NCBI GenBank assembly: GCA_023052935.1
Contig: CM041295.1
Coordinates: 17,980,880 to 18,044,879, forward strand
Length of the DNA stretch: 64,000 nucleotides
Source: Piezodorus guildinii
Lineage: Eukaryota > Arthropoda > Insecta > Hemiptera > Pentatomidae
Reading direction: 5' to 3'
Made by a program: the position numbers and the translations under genes. Numbering within the stretch: position 1 is the stretch's first letter; every line of letters begins with the position of its first letter. This document shows, piece after piece, positions 29,962 through 41,780 of the stretch. The notes under the pieces are model-generated. The model did no database searches. It was not told where the DNA came from and was given only the letters and a program-made list of their open reading frames with translations.

Positions 29962-30852
29962 TCTGGTGCGGGCAACACAAGACTTTCACTTACCTCGATT
30001 TTTAAAATCAATGAAAGAATTTTCAAATACAGTTAGAGATAAAAATACGTGAAGCTATTAAGGAATTAATTAAATTGAATTTATATAGAAACATGTGTTT
30101 TATTAAAAAATCTATTATATTATTATCTAAAATAATCAGTTAGTTTCATCTTCTTCTCATCATTCTCTATTAACTTCTAAAAGCTTGTGTATGAGATGAT
30201 ATTTTTTCTAAAATCTTTAGCTTTCCAACGGTATATCATACATGTATATTACTGCTCTTATGTTCAAAAACGAAAAATTTCATTAAAAATATATTTTTTC
30301 TGTTTTCTCCTTTAGTTGGGTATCGAATTTATTCAATTTATATATTTACCTGTTTTTCATCAGCTTTAACAAGATAATCTAGTTATTATTATTGAATCTA
30401 AAAAATTAAAGGTACTTTAGGGAAAGAAAATTTAAAATATCGGCATTTAAGCCCTGTCAGACCATTTTTATCCAAATAAAACCTACATGATATTAAAGCC
30501 CATTAAATTTTACATCGATATAGCGAGTTTAATCAAAATCGTCGGAACCGTTTTTGAGAAAATCGAAAAAAGGTGCAAATTGCATGATATAAAGTGCCTC
30601 TTCTGGTAAGCTCATTTTGATGAAAAAAGTTTTGTCACGTCTCGGGCGCATAGTTGTCTTAAATATGAAATTTCAGTTTCATAGGACTTACCGTTTCCGC
30701 CCGGGAGTTACCACACACACACACAGACCTTTTTGCGGAACTTGGTTATTTGGACTCAGGAGACCCTAAAACATGTATTTCCATTGAAAACTGGAATTCG
30801 AAAATTTTCACGATCGCAATACTTTCCTTACTATATATAGTAAGTGAAAGTA
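29962..30852 (-). mobile_element. HL element, full length
   Basis: 891 bp, reverse orientation: TCTGGTGCGGGCAACAC, then GACTTTCACTTACC at one end; the palindrome CTTACTATATATAGTAAG, then TGAAAGTA at the other. A CA tract lies near 30709-30724. It sits between the LTR-like repeat and that repeat's shared right flank. The second copy at 53.33 kb shows the site without HL, which defines the ends to within a few A/T bases. Almost identical to the copy at 62.5 kb, so recently active. Confidence 0.8.
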
Positions 30853-30985
30853 AAAAGATACCTTTGGAAAGGAGATCCAATGGTATCATTAAATATAGTT
30901 TATATATGGATTAAATATATCAAATAAGCTAGTTTTTGAAAGTATCGCTGCCTTAGAAAAGCATCCGGTCAAAAACATATCGATA
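30853..30985 (+). repeat. Right flank shared with the second LTR-like copy
   Basis: ACCTTTGGAAAGG, then ATCCAATG, AAATAAGCTAGTTTTTGAA, CGCTGCCTTAGAAAAGCA and CCGGTCAAAAACA match 53.34-53.46 kb. The repeat unit is therefore longer than the LTR-like part. Confidence 0.6.
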
Positions 30986-31834
30986 CATGATCACCTACCA
31001 ACTTCAAAAGTAACACGAATGAAGCCTCTTGCACTGAAATTTATAATAAGAAACCAGTATGATGAAACATGGGCCTAATATATTCCATGAGGGGAAGATT
31101 GTATATCGCACTACAAAAGACAAACCCGTCCATGATAAGGCATGAATAATATGATAGGAAGAGATGTTTCCCATGTATCAGCCGAGTCATCGATGAATAT
31201 ACATCTTACCTGGGAGGCTTTATGTACCCAAGTATATTGTTTTTATCTCTACTTGCTATAAAGTTGTGTTTGTCTTTCCTCCGAGGCGCCTACTCCTTTC
31301 GGTTAAGCCCTCGTCCTTTTATCCCCGCACCTGGAAATTTAACAGGGGAAGAGCTAGTTAAACGAAAAGTATTCAACAACAAAAACAAAATTGTAATCTT
31401 GTACAAACTGAGGTATAGGGCTCCCCTTCAAGGATCTCAAGCCAAGCGTGTGCTTCATAAAAGCACGTAGGTAGCTTTAGGAATTTTAATTACAGATTAT
31501 ATATGCAGTTTGTGCTTTAATAAGAAAAATATTAAATTAACATAAAAGCAGGGCGTTTCATGTAAATAATCACATAAAATAGCAGAAGAAAATAAAACCT
31601 TGTAACACTACGAACCACGAAGAGCTCGGCACATAAAGGATACGACAATTATTGTGTCGGAAGAAACATTAAGTCAGGATTATCAGTACTCCCACAATTT
31701 TATTTCATGACGATTTTATTACGCGTCAACTTGTTTTTTCTTAATATTACAATGAGTCAAGGTGGTGAGCTATTCGTCACTTAGCATTCATTACCTTCCA
31801 AGACTTTGCATATAATATTATTTATATAGAAATA
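30986..31834. other. Unassigned
   Basis: The plus frame 31222-31470 (82 codons) starts with a hydrophobic stretch (SILFLSLLAIKLCLSFL) that could pass for a signal peptide, but I see no promoter, partner or family. No repeat partner was found. Confidence 0.3.
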
Positions 31835-31959
31835 GAAAATAATTTTTATTCTGGGACAGGGTCCCCTAAGAATAACAGAATTGTACAGTTGAGGCATGCA
31901 TGTCTGGCCAACAGACAGAAGCAACATAATTAATTACTGTTTATACACAAAAAAAAAAA

Positions 31960-31973
31960 TATATAATATATAT

Positions 31974-32036
<63 letters not shown>
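31960..32036. repeat. (AT)n array at the SINE B tail
   Basis: AT dinucleotides with a few A or T breaks, directly at the 3' end of the minus-strand SINE B. Confidence 0.95.
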
Positions 32037-32038
<2 letters not shown>

Positions 32039-32346
32039 AAAACCTGTACCACTACAACCCATGAAGAGTTTTGGGCTCAGTACATGTAGAGATTCGTACT
32101 GTTTCTGGGACCAACGGCCGTGCAATGACGTGATTCGGCCAAGATCACGCTCAGAAGCCAGGTTTTTCCCCTTTTATAGGTACCCACTTTATAAGGCTGG
32201 GTGTGCGCCAGGAAGGTCTCCATGCCCCAGGATCGCCCCTCGGCTGAAATAACAGAACAAATAATATTCCGCCACAGCCGGGATTCGAACCCAGGACCCG
32301 GAACACAGTAGACTAGCGCTCTACCCACTAGACCACGCCGCTCCCC
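32037..32346 (-). mobile_element. SINE B, copy 1
   Basis: tRNA-like head on the minus strand: GGCGTGGTCTAGTGGGTAG (A box) and GGGTTCGAATCCC (B box). A body of about 230 bp follows, with GCGATCCTGGGGCATGGAG, GCACACCCAGC, ACGAATCTCTACATGTACTG, ending GTAGTGGTACAGGTTTT. Copies at 56.56 and 61.60 kb share the body and the T-rich end; none has a poly(A) tail. Confidence 0.8.
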
Positions 32347-32895
32347 TATATATATACAATGATAAAATAAAAAGAATTCTTAAAAATATTGTGTTGAACA
32401 GAATTAAAAAATAAATTAATAGATAACTTTTAAATATAGACAATGAACAAATATCTTCTTTCAAAGTGTAATTTCAGGGATATAAATATCACAGTTTTTA
32501 AGCGTCTTTTTGGGATACTAAAAGGTATTGGAAAAGTTGGGATTTGAATGAGGAAAGAGAGGCAGCATGGCGGATATGAGTAGGTAGAGAATTCCAGAAT
32601 GTAGAGGATCGGACAAGGAAGGAACGAACAAACGTTTTAGTTCTATGGGTAGGAAAGTAAAGATCGGAGTGGCGGGATCTTGTTTCAAGTGAGTGGACTG
32701 AAGTATTTAAACTTTAGGAGACTGTGAATGTATGGAGGATGTTGGGAATTAAGGATTTGGTAAAGGTATGATCCTAGGAAATATTGTCTGCGGATAGGGG
32801 GAAGGAACCACTTTAACTCGCCGTAAAAATGGGTCACATGAGACCTCTTCGGAGTGCTGAGGACGAATCTCAAAAATATGTTCATGATTGATATA

Positions 32896-33034
32896 TATTA
32901 ACATCCAAATGTTTAATATTTACCTAAGAAATGTCTTCAGGACTCCCTACACTATATATGAAAAATAAACAATCAAAATTATAATTATATTAGAACTATT
33001 ACAATTTAAAAATGTTTAATACTGTTTGTTTGTT
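32896..33034. other. Unassigned
   Basis: AT-rich gap. Confidence 0.3.
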
Positions 33035-33170
33035 TATAACGTCAGTTCATGCTACTGTGGCTAATTGGACGATGTTACAGTGGGAGTCCTTTATTTTGCC
33101 GGACATCAAGAACCTGACATCGCACATACTCGGGACCACCTTTTCATGTCCCCTCCGAAAGACGGCATGC
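33035..33170 (+). repeat. Repeat G, copy 2
   Basis: Partner of 12.11-12.24 kb. J1 follows directly. Confidence 0.45.
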
Positions 33171-33176
33171 AAACAA

Positions 33177-33575
33177 ATTCATCCCGCATCCAATCCTTAC
33201 AATCCAAAATCCTTCGTAAAATCCTCAGCGCTCCTTACTTAGTCACGAATAAACTTATCCATAAAGACCTTAATGTTCCCTTTGTTAGTAATTTGACCCG
33301 GACCAGGTATCAATCCTTTCATGACGAACTCCATTCGCATTCTAACCCACTAGTTTCAATCCTTTCTTTCTCTTTAATTCCGGATAATCCTCCGAGGCGC
33401 CTGAAAAGGAAATGTCCCCGGGACGTTCTAGTTTAGAATATTTTTAGAGTGCTTCCAATGGGAAGCTTCTCTACATGTATATCACGTCATTGTATTACAT
33501 AACACATCATATTAACTTGATGTATTTTTTGTTAATATAGTTGTAAATACCAATAAAAGGATTAAAAAAAAAAAT
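33177..33575 (+). mobile_element. J1 LINE, 5'-truncated
   Basis: Frame 33065-33436 contains SRIQSLQSKILRKILSAPYL, VTNKLIHKDLNVPFVSNLTR, FHDELHSHSNPLVSIL and DNPPRRLKRKCPRDVLV, then stops. 3' UTR with CCAATGGGAAGC, TTAATATAGTTGTAAATACC and poly(A). Confidence 0.8.
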
Positions 33576-34624
33576 ATTTGAAATTTTAAAAGTTGGTGTA
33601 GTCAATCAACTTTATACTTATTTCAAAAAAAGCTTATGATTCAATAAACCATTAGAAGCTGTAAAACATCAATATTTAACAGAAAATTTAGTAAACCTTT
33701 TAGTGATGTGCATACCTAAAACGTAATAAGTTAGAATCGGTCATAATTAGGTTTGAGGTGCGATGGGCTTTGAAAGTAGGTGACTCAGTTTCACCTGTTA
33801 TATTTAATTTAGCATTAGAATACGTCATAGAAAAAGTGACGCTTACTGAGAAATGTTTCAATCTGGGTAATATAATTCGGTTTTTAGAATAGGCCGATGA
33901 TATGGTACTGCTTGGCGAAGACGAAGAAAGTATAGCATTGAAAAATAGTACGTTATAGAAAACCGAAGAGATAGGACTTAAAATGAACATGGATAAGAAA
34001 AATATATGTAATTAAAGTTGCGGTTAAAGGCGGGAAATGCTTGATATTATTCGGTAGCGAAATTACTTAGCTCACGGCGTATGTCAAGAAACTCAAAGAC
34101 TAAAATATTGGGTTGTTTCACATAAAATGTCCGTTTTTATAGTTTCTGAAATACATAACGGATTTTGCAGGTCTCTGTTGTTTTCTTCCGAATCTTTACA
34201 TATTTAAAGTAAACAGTTACTAATCCTCTATCTTTCTATTATAAACATTAGCTTCCCAATCAATTACCCACTTTTTAGCATACCTCCAAATATGAACATG
34301 GAAACACGCGATTTTCGAGTAATATTTTTGTACGAGTTTAAACTCGGCCATTTAGCAGCCGAGGCCGCTAGAAATATTTACAAGGCATTTGGGGACCATT
34401 CGCCGTTGGTTTGCTAAGTTTTCAGCTGGGGATAACGACTTGGAAAACTAGCCCCGAGGAAGACCTCCGTCCGTAATGGACAACGATGTCCTCTAACAGA
34501 CAGTAGAAGGAAATCCCTACCAAACAGTTAAAGGACTCTCAGCACAACTAAATGCAAGTGCATCTACCGTTTCTAGACATTTAAAGAGTATTGGAAAGTA
34601 AAAAAGCTTGATACATAGGTACCT

Positions 34625-36765
34625 AGGTATCAGACAAGCAAAATCTAACTACTTTTATACAACCCTCTCCTTTGCACCAGATTCCAAATCAAAATGGACA
34701 CTCCTTCGCCAACTGTCTTTCGGCAAATCCTCTTCCTCGCCAGTTTTTCAAGTCTCACCCGATGAATTAAATTCTTACTTTTCTTCTTCCTCCTCTGATA
34801 ATTCTTCACCACCTTCTTCCGAATTTTCCTCAATTCCATCATTTAATCCCGATAATTTTTATTTTTCTGATATTTCACCAACCGATCTTATTTCCTCAAT
34901 TATGAAATCTCATACCAACTCCACAGGAATAGATGGAATACCTGTTAAATTACTAAAATTATGCCTTCCCGACATCCTACCAGTTCTTCTCTTTATTTAT
35001 AATTTTTCACTCCAAAATTCCACATTTCCTACCAATTGGAAAAAAGCAATAGTCCACCCTATCAATAAAATCCCTAACCCCACATCCCCTAGAGACTATC
35101 GCCCAATTTCCATCCTCTCTAACCTTTCAAACCATTGGAAAAAATAGTTCAGTCCCAATTGTCTAACTTCCTCGAAACATCCAAACTTCTCGATCCTCTC
35201 CAATCTGGTTTTCGACCTGGCTTTTCCACACAATCCGCTCTCCTCAAAATCACCAGCGACATACATACCGCCATGGACGAAAAGAAACTGACAGCACTAA
35301 TACTTCTAGACTTTTCTAAAGCCTTCGACTCCCTTGATCACCCTATCCTTTTTTCCAAATTACAGTCTTTATCTTTTTCCAACAGCACTATTCGCTGGTT
35401 TCGATCATTTCTCTCAAATAGGACTCAAGCTGTCACTACTCCTAACAATCCCCTGTCTTCCTTTCTTGCCCTTTCGGCAGGTGTGGCCCAGGGCTCAAGC
35501 ATATCTCCTCTCCTTTTTAATATCTATATCAATGATCTTCCCAATTCCATCCATCACTGCTCCCACCATCTATACGCTGATGACTTTCAGATCTACCTAT
35601 CCTTCTCTCCTTCCGAGTCAGTAGTAGCATTTGCCAAAATTCAGGAAGACTTGGATAGAATCTGTGCCTGGGCAACCCTCAATAAACTAAGGTTGAATGC
35701 TATGAAAACTCAAGCCATTGTTATAGGTTCCAGTTCCCTCCTTAGATCCAACAATAAATTTCCGAAACTAACCCTAAATCATTATCCAATCACCTACAGC
35801 TCCTCAATCAAAAACCTGGGTATTACCATTGACCAAACCCTTTCATGGAAACCCCATATTGCCCAAATTTCACGCAGAACAATAAGTACCCTCAAATACT
35901 TTCATCGTTCCCGTCATCTTCTTCCACTATCCATCCGTAACCTCCTTATTTCCTCACTTGTTTTCCCCCACTTTGACTATTGCTGCTTAGTATATGGTGG
36001 CCTCCCGAAAGTGCTTGAGGACAGGCTAAAACGAATTATGAACATATTTTTAAGATTTGTCCTCAACACTCCGAAGCGGTCTCATGTAACCCATTTATAC
36101 AGCGAGTTAAAGTGGCTCCTCCCTCCAATTCGTAGACAATATTTCCTAGGATCATTCCTTTACCAAACCATTAACACCAAGCTCCCTCCTTATATCCACA
36201 GTCTTCTACAATTTAAATCGTCAATCCACTCCCTCGAAACAAGGTCCCGCCATTCTGACCTTTACATTCCTACCCATAGAACAACAACTTTTGATCATTC
36301 CTTTCTTGTCCGCTCTGCAAATCTCTGGAATTCCCTACCTACTCATATCCGCCATGCTTCATCTCTATCATCATTCAAGTCCCAACTGTTCCAATACCTC
36401 CTGTATTCCCAAACAGACGCTCAACAGCAATGAGGTTTTATATCAAAAATCAGATTTTGAATGTAAAAAGGAAATATTATTTATTGATCATACCTTATTT
36501 AATTTATTAATCTTTTTAAATTTAGTTTGTTCAGCAAAAGTATGCATCTGAAGAAGTTTATTTATTTTACTCTTTTGTTTTATTGTATAGATATATTCCT
36601 TTTTTTTTTTAATTTTATTACTTCTTACACCATTGTAAATAAGAATTAATCCTGATCATTTGGTCTTTTGGCCAGACGTACTGTATACTTTAATTGTACA
36701 TATTTGTTGTTCTTAAGGGACTATGTCCCAGAATAAAGATTATTTTCTATTTCTATTTCTATTTA
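34625..36765 (+). mobile_element. R2-family (CR1/L2-like) LINE, innermost layer
   Basis: 5'-truncated within ORF2. It inserted in the mariner sequence GTACCTCATGAT; the short repeat TACCT marks both sides. It ends in GGCCAGACGTACTG, TTCTTAA, the hairpin GGGAC-TAT-GTCCC (36717-36729), AGAATAAA and a TATTTC tail. It is the best preserved R2 copy in the window. Confidence 0.9.
34629..36433 (+). pseudogene. R2 ORF2 reverse transcriptase, one frameshift
   Basis: Two overlapping frames, with the shift at about 35140. The first ends with FPTNWKKAIVHPI and RDYRPISILSNLS. The second (35135-36433, 432 codons) has ALILLDFSKAFDSLDH, GVAQGSSISPLLFNIYINDL and the catalytic box YADD (35573-35584, residues 147-150), then KNLGITIDQTLSWKPHIAQI and a C-terminal LWNSLPTHIRHA block. 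Order and wording fit CR1/L2-type LINEs. The endonuclease is missing because of truncation. The first ATG at 34608 belongs to mariner sequence. Confidence 0.88.
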
Positions 36766-37480
36766 TACCTCATGATCTCACTGAGCGGCAGCAAGACCCC
36801 ATGTTTGAAAACATACCGTGCAAAAATTGAAAGAACTGGGCTACGAAGTTCTTCCGCACCCACCATATTCTCCCGACTTGTCTCCAACACATTACCATCT
36901 GTTCAGGAATTTAGACAATTTCGTCAAAGGAAAACTTTTTAAAATGATGATCAAGTGAAAAGTGCGTTTTCAGATTTTGTTTCACTTCAAAGCTCTGAGT
37001 TTTTTCAGTTCGGGGATAAAAAAGTTGGTGTCACGTTGGGAAAAATGTGTAGAAAAAGAAGGTAAATACTTCGAATAAAATTATCTTGTTTTCATATCGT
37101 ACATTTAATAAAAATCCTTTACCTAAACGAACATTTCATGTGACACAACCCAATATATAAAACTATTATCATCCCGACGGTTCTGTACGGCTGGGAAATG
37201 TGGGCCCTTACCTTCAAGTATAAACAACGCCAAGGTTTTCGATAATATGGTACTACGTAGAGAATTTGGTCTAAGAAGAGATAAGGGCCACTTGTAAATT
37301 TTGAAGGTTAAACAAAGCGGAATCACGGCGCTTGTACCCTTTTAGTATAAATGAGTATAGCATCGCGGTAAGTGAAATGGACCTCCTTCCTTTAGACCTA
37401 ACTTATTCCGCAAACGTTATTATGCGGCGAATTGCCGAGGCGTCTGTGGGAGGATTGTGTCACGTCTGATCTCGAGGGCT

Positions 37481-38214
37481 TGGCCTGGGGTATAGAGACC
37501 CTCCTGTGGCTCACCTAGCCCCTATAAATTGGGTACGCGCTTGGTGGCAGATGATCGGCCTCATCACCTCGTTTTACATCTGTTGGCGTAAAAACAGGAC
37601 GGATCTTAGTCTGTACAACACCTAAGACCCTCATTTCTTTTTGTTTATTGGTAAATTAAAAATTGTTGAATTTAATATGTGAATTTTTTGTGTTATACGC
37701 GCACTGTTTTTTGTTGTTTTTTTCAGACTCCAATAAAAAAATGAATAATTCCTTAATTATTTCCCATTTTCTTCATAATACTGCCCTGTCTTCATTTTTA
37801 TGAAGCTTGGAAGGAATCCTTTATCTCCGGACGATCTGTAGTAATTAAAACTGCATAAATCCTTGTTTCTGACGGGTCGTTGTCTCTGGATGAAGCCCTT
37901 TAGAAATTCCGTAGCCTACAACTGACTGATACTGAGTAGCTGTTGTGGGGGTACATGGGACACGGGGCCCCCTTGGATGCTACTGCCTCTGACATCTGTC
38001 ATTATTCAAAAAGCTGCTCAGGGTTGACGCCAGCTCTCTCCAAATTACCTCATAAGCTTTCACTTGCTAAGCTATATCCAGTCCATGTCAAAAGCGACTC
38101 CTCCATTTATAAAAGCTTCCTAAAGGGGCGTATCTCGAACAGATATTATTCTTTTCGAATAACAAAAATAAAAAATGACCTTTAATATGTTTTAGAAAGC
38201 ATCAATGAATTATC
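37481..38214. other. Unassigned
   Basis: Moderately GC-rich in 37440-37640 and 37900-38100. The plus frame 37943-38185 has no recognised relatives. Part may be the decayed 3' end of the outer R3 copy. Confidence 0.3.
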
Positions 38215-39010
38215 TTAATACCCATATTGGGCTGGAAGAGTGTTCAAAATCCTTCGATGATTGGATGTTGAGTACTAGGAAAAATATTCACCTGCTAAAA
38301 ACCATCTTAAAACCCAGAAAACTTTTATGACAAGTCAACCGTTCTAATTATCGACTAAACTACAAAAGGCAAATCTACAAGCTGATATGGACTTAGGTAA
38401 AGGAGCTTTGGCGCTCAATAATGAAGTTGACCTAGATAATAAAAATAAATTATAATAAATCTCACCAAAATAGTAAATCCGAAACTATACCTTTCGTTGT
38501 AAACCTACGACTTCCTGTCCTATAGTATACTTTTATAATATTCCGCTTGTTTTGGCTAGCAGGTCAGTTACCTCGGATTCGATCTTGACAAATGTCTCAC
38601 TTTCCATTCTCATACTCAAGACTGAACCGACATGAAACTGCTCGACGTTTTCTGCTACTTCAACATTTACTCGACAAAAAGTCAAACCTTCCTCTACAAA
38701 AGGCCCGTCTACACGACTATCATAGACTTGCGTAATAGTGATTTGGTTCTCTACTAAATTAACCAATTCTTCCCTTCTCTAATCCCAAAAATCATTCGGA
38801 CAATCCTCAATACTACGTAATTCATAACGAATAAACTGATCCATTAAGAACTAAATATTTTATATGTTGCTGATTTGGACAGAACCAGATATTGTTCCTT
38901 TCATGACAAACTCCATTTCCACTCTAACCCACCAGTTCAAATCTTCTCTTCCTCTTCGATTCCTGATAATCCTCCATAGCTTCTGAAAAGACCTTCTCTC
39001 ATTTACTTGT
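38215..39010 (+). mobile_element. J1 LINE, ancient, possibly two overlapping pieces
   Basis: Blocks in order: TTATCGACTAAACTACAAAAGG, GTAAACCTACGACTTCCTG, GATCTTGACAAATGTCTCAC, AAACTGCTCGACGTTTTCTG, then ACGAATAAACTGATCC and CCTGATAATCCTCC. Two versions of the TACAAAAGG block (38360 and 38690) suggest two insertions. Confidence 0.55.
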
Positions 39011-39274
39011 TTTATTCCATAATAAATTTCATTAAATTGATAAATAAAAAACAAAATGAGAATTGAGGAAAACTAACACACACGAGAAAATAGATTAGTG
39101 TTAAATTTTCAATAAAATTATTTTGATATTTTTTAAAAAGCGATCATTCTTAATAAAATTATTCTCATAGCTTCTATTTTATCATATTTCACAGTTTGAC
39201 AATGCAAATAATACAAGAGCTCTAGATGGAATTAGCAAAAGGATTAATTACGTAATGGTATCCACCATTGAATA

Positions 39275-39708
39275 TGTTTTTTTTTTTGTTTTTTAATAGA
39301 TTTATTGCTATTTACAACTGTATAATGATATACATCTAGTAAATGAGATACAAGATACAAATGTCAATGATTCACAGTGGGGATATTACCCATTGGCAGC
39401 TCTCCAAAGACTATGTTAAACTAGAAGGTCCCGGGGCAATCTTCTTCAGACGCCTCGGAGGATTATCAGGGATTGTAGAGGAAGCAAGGATTGAAACAAG
39501 TCGATTAGAGTGGGAATGGAGTTTGTCATGATAGGAGTGGTACCTGGTTCGGGCCAAGTCAGCAACATAGGGAACGTTAAGGTCTTTATGGATGAGTTTA
39601 TTTGTGACAAAATAAGGAGGATTGAGGATTTTTCGAAGGAATTTTGATTTCAAGGATTGGAGACGGGAAGAATTTGATGGTTTAGTAGAGCCCCAAATCT
39701 CTACTCCG
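39275..39708 (-). mobile_element. J1 LINE, 5'-truncated, with target duplication
   Basis: The perfect 11-bp repeat ACCATTGAATA flanks it (39264-39274, 39709-39719). The minus strand codes VEIWGSTKPSNSSRLQSLKS, KFLRKILNPPYFVTNKLIH, VPYVADLARTRYHSYHDK, then a shifted RWPRDLLV end. Poly(A) of A and T mixture at the left. Confidence 0.88.
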
Positions 39709-39719
39709 ACCATTGAATA

Positions 39720-40608
39720 CAGACTAGATCATGTGGTTTCAAATAATCTGCAGTAAATTTATCCTAAGAAAGTATGTACGAGTATATCCGTGGTAACGCA
39801 ATATATATTTTCCTTATTTATTTATTTGGAGTTTAGCGAATTTATGTACATCCAACATTAGGCGGAAATGTTTAGCGCATGTATATACATCCAACATTAG
39901 GCGGGAATGTCGGTTCACCAGCAATATATGAATTTATTCATTACCGTAAGGTAGAGTTCAAATCGATAATGCTTAATAGTCAACATTATTAAATTTTTAA
40001 TAGATACAAAGGGTATGACATTTATTATTCACAGACCAATACTGGTTCTAATATGTTTCTATGATATTAAGCTAAGGCTATATTTAATGCAAACTTCAGG
40101 ATTAAATATTTACTATATTCAAACGCTTACATTTCGAATGATTCAAATACATAAATTCACATTCAAAGAACATGCACCACTTTAAACATTAATATTAAAC
40201 TATGTTCACTTTCCACTTTTATTATTGATACATTTTCGAAAAATTAAACATTCAAATAATGCTAGCAATATTACTAATACAATGTATCACTATTTTTCTT
40301 GGTCAGGCCTATAATTTAAACATTATGGACTGGTAAACTGTTGATTTAATTATGAAAAGAAATATTTAAGTCTGTCTTGGATTTTTTTAATTTTTCCAAC
40401 GTTATGGCCGAAACATTGTAGTATTCTAGAAAAAATCAGGAACGAAAAATAGAAACAAAATTTTTTTAAACAGAATATGAGTGAATGACATAATTATATG
40501 CGGTAAAAAAAAGAAATCTTAAAAAAATGCAAAACAAATATTAGCCTTTAGCCCTCGAAATCCGAGGGATAAGCCGTTCTTGCTTATTTCATGATTTTCT
40601 TAATTTCT
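39720..40608. other. Unassigned, with a 39-bp tandem duplication
   Basis: Two near-identical 39-bp units (39831-39869, 39870-39908) hold CATCCAACATTAGGCGG. At about 40395 CCAACGTTATGGCCGAAACA looks like a scrap of a hammerhead repeat, without a full core. The rest is AT-rich and unexplained. Confidence 0.4.
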
Positions 40609-41780
40609 CTTACCTATACATGAAATATATAGTAAGGAAAAGTATTGCCATCGTGAAAATTTTCAAATGCTAGTTTTCAATGGAAATAGGTATTTCAGGA
40701 TCGATATAAAAATAGATAGGATTTAGTATCATACAAGTTTTTTCTGCGTTAATTAGTCTGATTTACATGTTCCCAAAAATTAACCGCATCGTATGATGAT
40801 AAAAACGGGTAAATATATAAATTAAATTAATTACTCCTCTTGTCCCGGTTGAACAGATCCGATACCTAGAACGCCACCTGGACAAACGTCTTGATTGGAA
40901 CCCTCATACAAGACTAAAAAGACAAGAAACTGCCCGACGTTTTAGACTACTTCAACACTTACTGGACAAACGCTCTAACCTCCACTTAAGTACAAAAGGC
41001 TTATCTACATGACTATCATCAGACCGATATGGGCTTACGGAGTAGAGATTTGGAGATCTACTAAACCATCAAATTCTTCCCGTCTCCAGTCCTTGCAATC
41101 AAAAATCCTTCGAAAAATCCTCAATGCTCCTTATTTTGTCACAAATAAACTCATCCATAACGACCTTAACGTTCCCTATGTTGCTGACTTGGAACGAACC
41201 AGTTACCGCTCTATTCATGACTAACTCCATTCCCACTCTAATCCACTTGTTTCAATCCTTGCTTCCTCTACAATACCTGATAATCCTCCGAGGCGTCTGA
41301 AAAGAAGATGGCCCCGGGACCTTCTAGTTTAACATAGTCTTTGGAGAGCTGCCAATGGGTAGTATCCCCACAGGTGAATCCATGACATTTGTATCTTGTA
41401 TCTCATTTACTAGATGTATATCATTATACAGTTATAGCAATAAATCTAATTAAAAAAAAATTAATTCGATATTTAACTGAAGGAGAAGAGAACCCAAATA
41501 TTATTTTAAGTATTTTTTTAAACATAAGAACTGTAATATAGAGGTATAATATATCGTTGGAAAGCTAAAGATTTTAGAAAAAAAATCATCTTATACACAA
41601 AGTTATAAAAGGAAATGAAGAGTAAAGACAAGCGGATAAAATTAACTGATTGTTGTAGATAATATTATAATTGATTATTTAATAAAAGACATGTTGCAAT
41701 CGAAACCCAATTTAATTGTGATTCTATAATAACTTTTTTTCATCTTTAGATGTATTAAAAAAAGACTATTATTAAAAAGT
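40609..41780 (+). mobile_element. HL element split by J1
   Basis: 5' part (40609-40832): TATATAGTAAGGAAAAGTAT, CATCGTGAAAATTTTC, then decay. 3' part from 41459: CTGAAGGAGAAGAGAACCCA, TATAATATATCGTTGGAAAG and TTATACACAAAGTTATAAAA, matching full copies. The last ~100 bp including the 3' tip are lost. Confidence 0.65.
40833..41458 (+). mobile_element. J1 LINE inside HL, with target duplication
   Basis: The 8-bp repeat AATTAATT lies on both sides (40825-40832, 41459-41466). Decodes to PVEQIRYLERHLDKRLDWNP, TRLKRQETARRFRLLQHLLD, then YGVEIWRSTKPSNSSRLQS, ILRKILNAPYFVTNKLIHND and a PPRRLKRRWPRDLLV end in two frames. Confidence 0.85.

Larger units (their letters stand above)
31835..32895 (-). mobile_element. 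R2-family LINE with a SINE B in its 3' UTR
   Basis: The minus strand reads NIFLRFVLSTPKRSHVTHFY, then GELKW, QYFLGSYLYQI and ETRSRHSDLYFP in shifting frames, matching the C-terminal RT region of the R2 copies at 35 and 51 kb. The 3' end has GGCCAGACATGC, TTCTTAGG, the hairpin GGGAC-CCT-GTCCC (31853-31866) and AGAATAAA. The UTR is split by AT repeat and SINE B. Confidence 0.75.
34108..37153 (+). mobile_element. Mariner, internally deleted, split by an R2 LINE
   Basis: TIRs TTGGGTTGTTTCACATAAAA (left) and its partner ending TGTGACACAACCCAA (right), with TA at 34106-34107 and 37154-37155. Transposase codons survive on both sides of the LINE (LENLPRGRPP-like and QLNASASTVSRHLKS on the left; ELGYEV and SPDLSP on the right). 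The deletion junction, TGTTTGAAAACATACC joined to CAAAAATTGAAAG, matches that of the 14.5-kb copy. Confidence 0.88.
33595..37480 (+). mobile_element. R3 RTE-like LINE, outer layer of a three-element nest
   Basis: The left part (33595-34107) reads FKKAYDSIN, NLALEYV, ADDM and LGEDEE in broken frames: RT motifs upstream of the region seen in other R3 copies, including the catalytic box in a mutated context. The right part (37154-37480) resumes at AAAACTATTATCATCCCGAC (TIIIPTVLYG) and runs through KVFDNMVLRRE. The intact copy at 21.01-21.05 kb reads across this junction. A mariner occupies 34108-37153. The 3' hairpin was not found. Confidence 0.8.

Noticed and set aside
32061..32328. Frames on both strands over 32.06-32.33 kb
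   Set aside because: They fall inside SINE B; the translated arginine- and proline-rich words come from the tRNA-like head.
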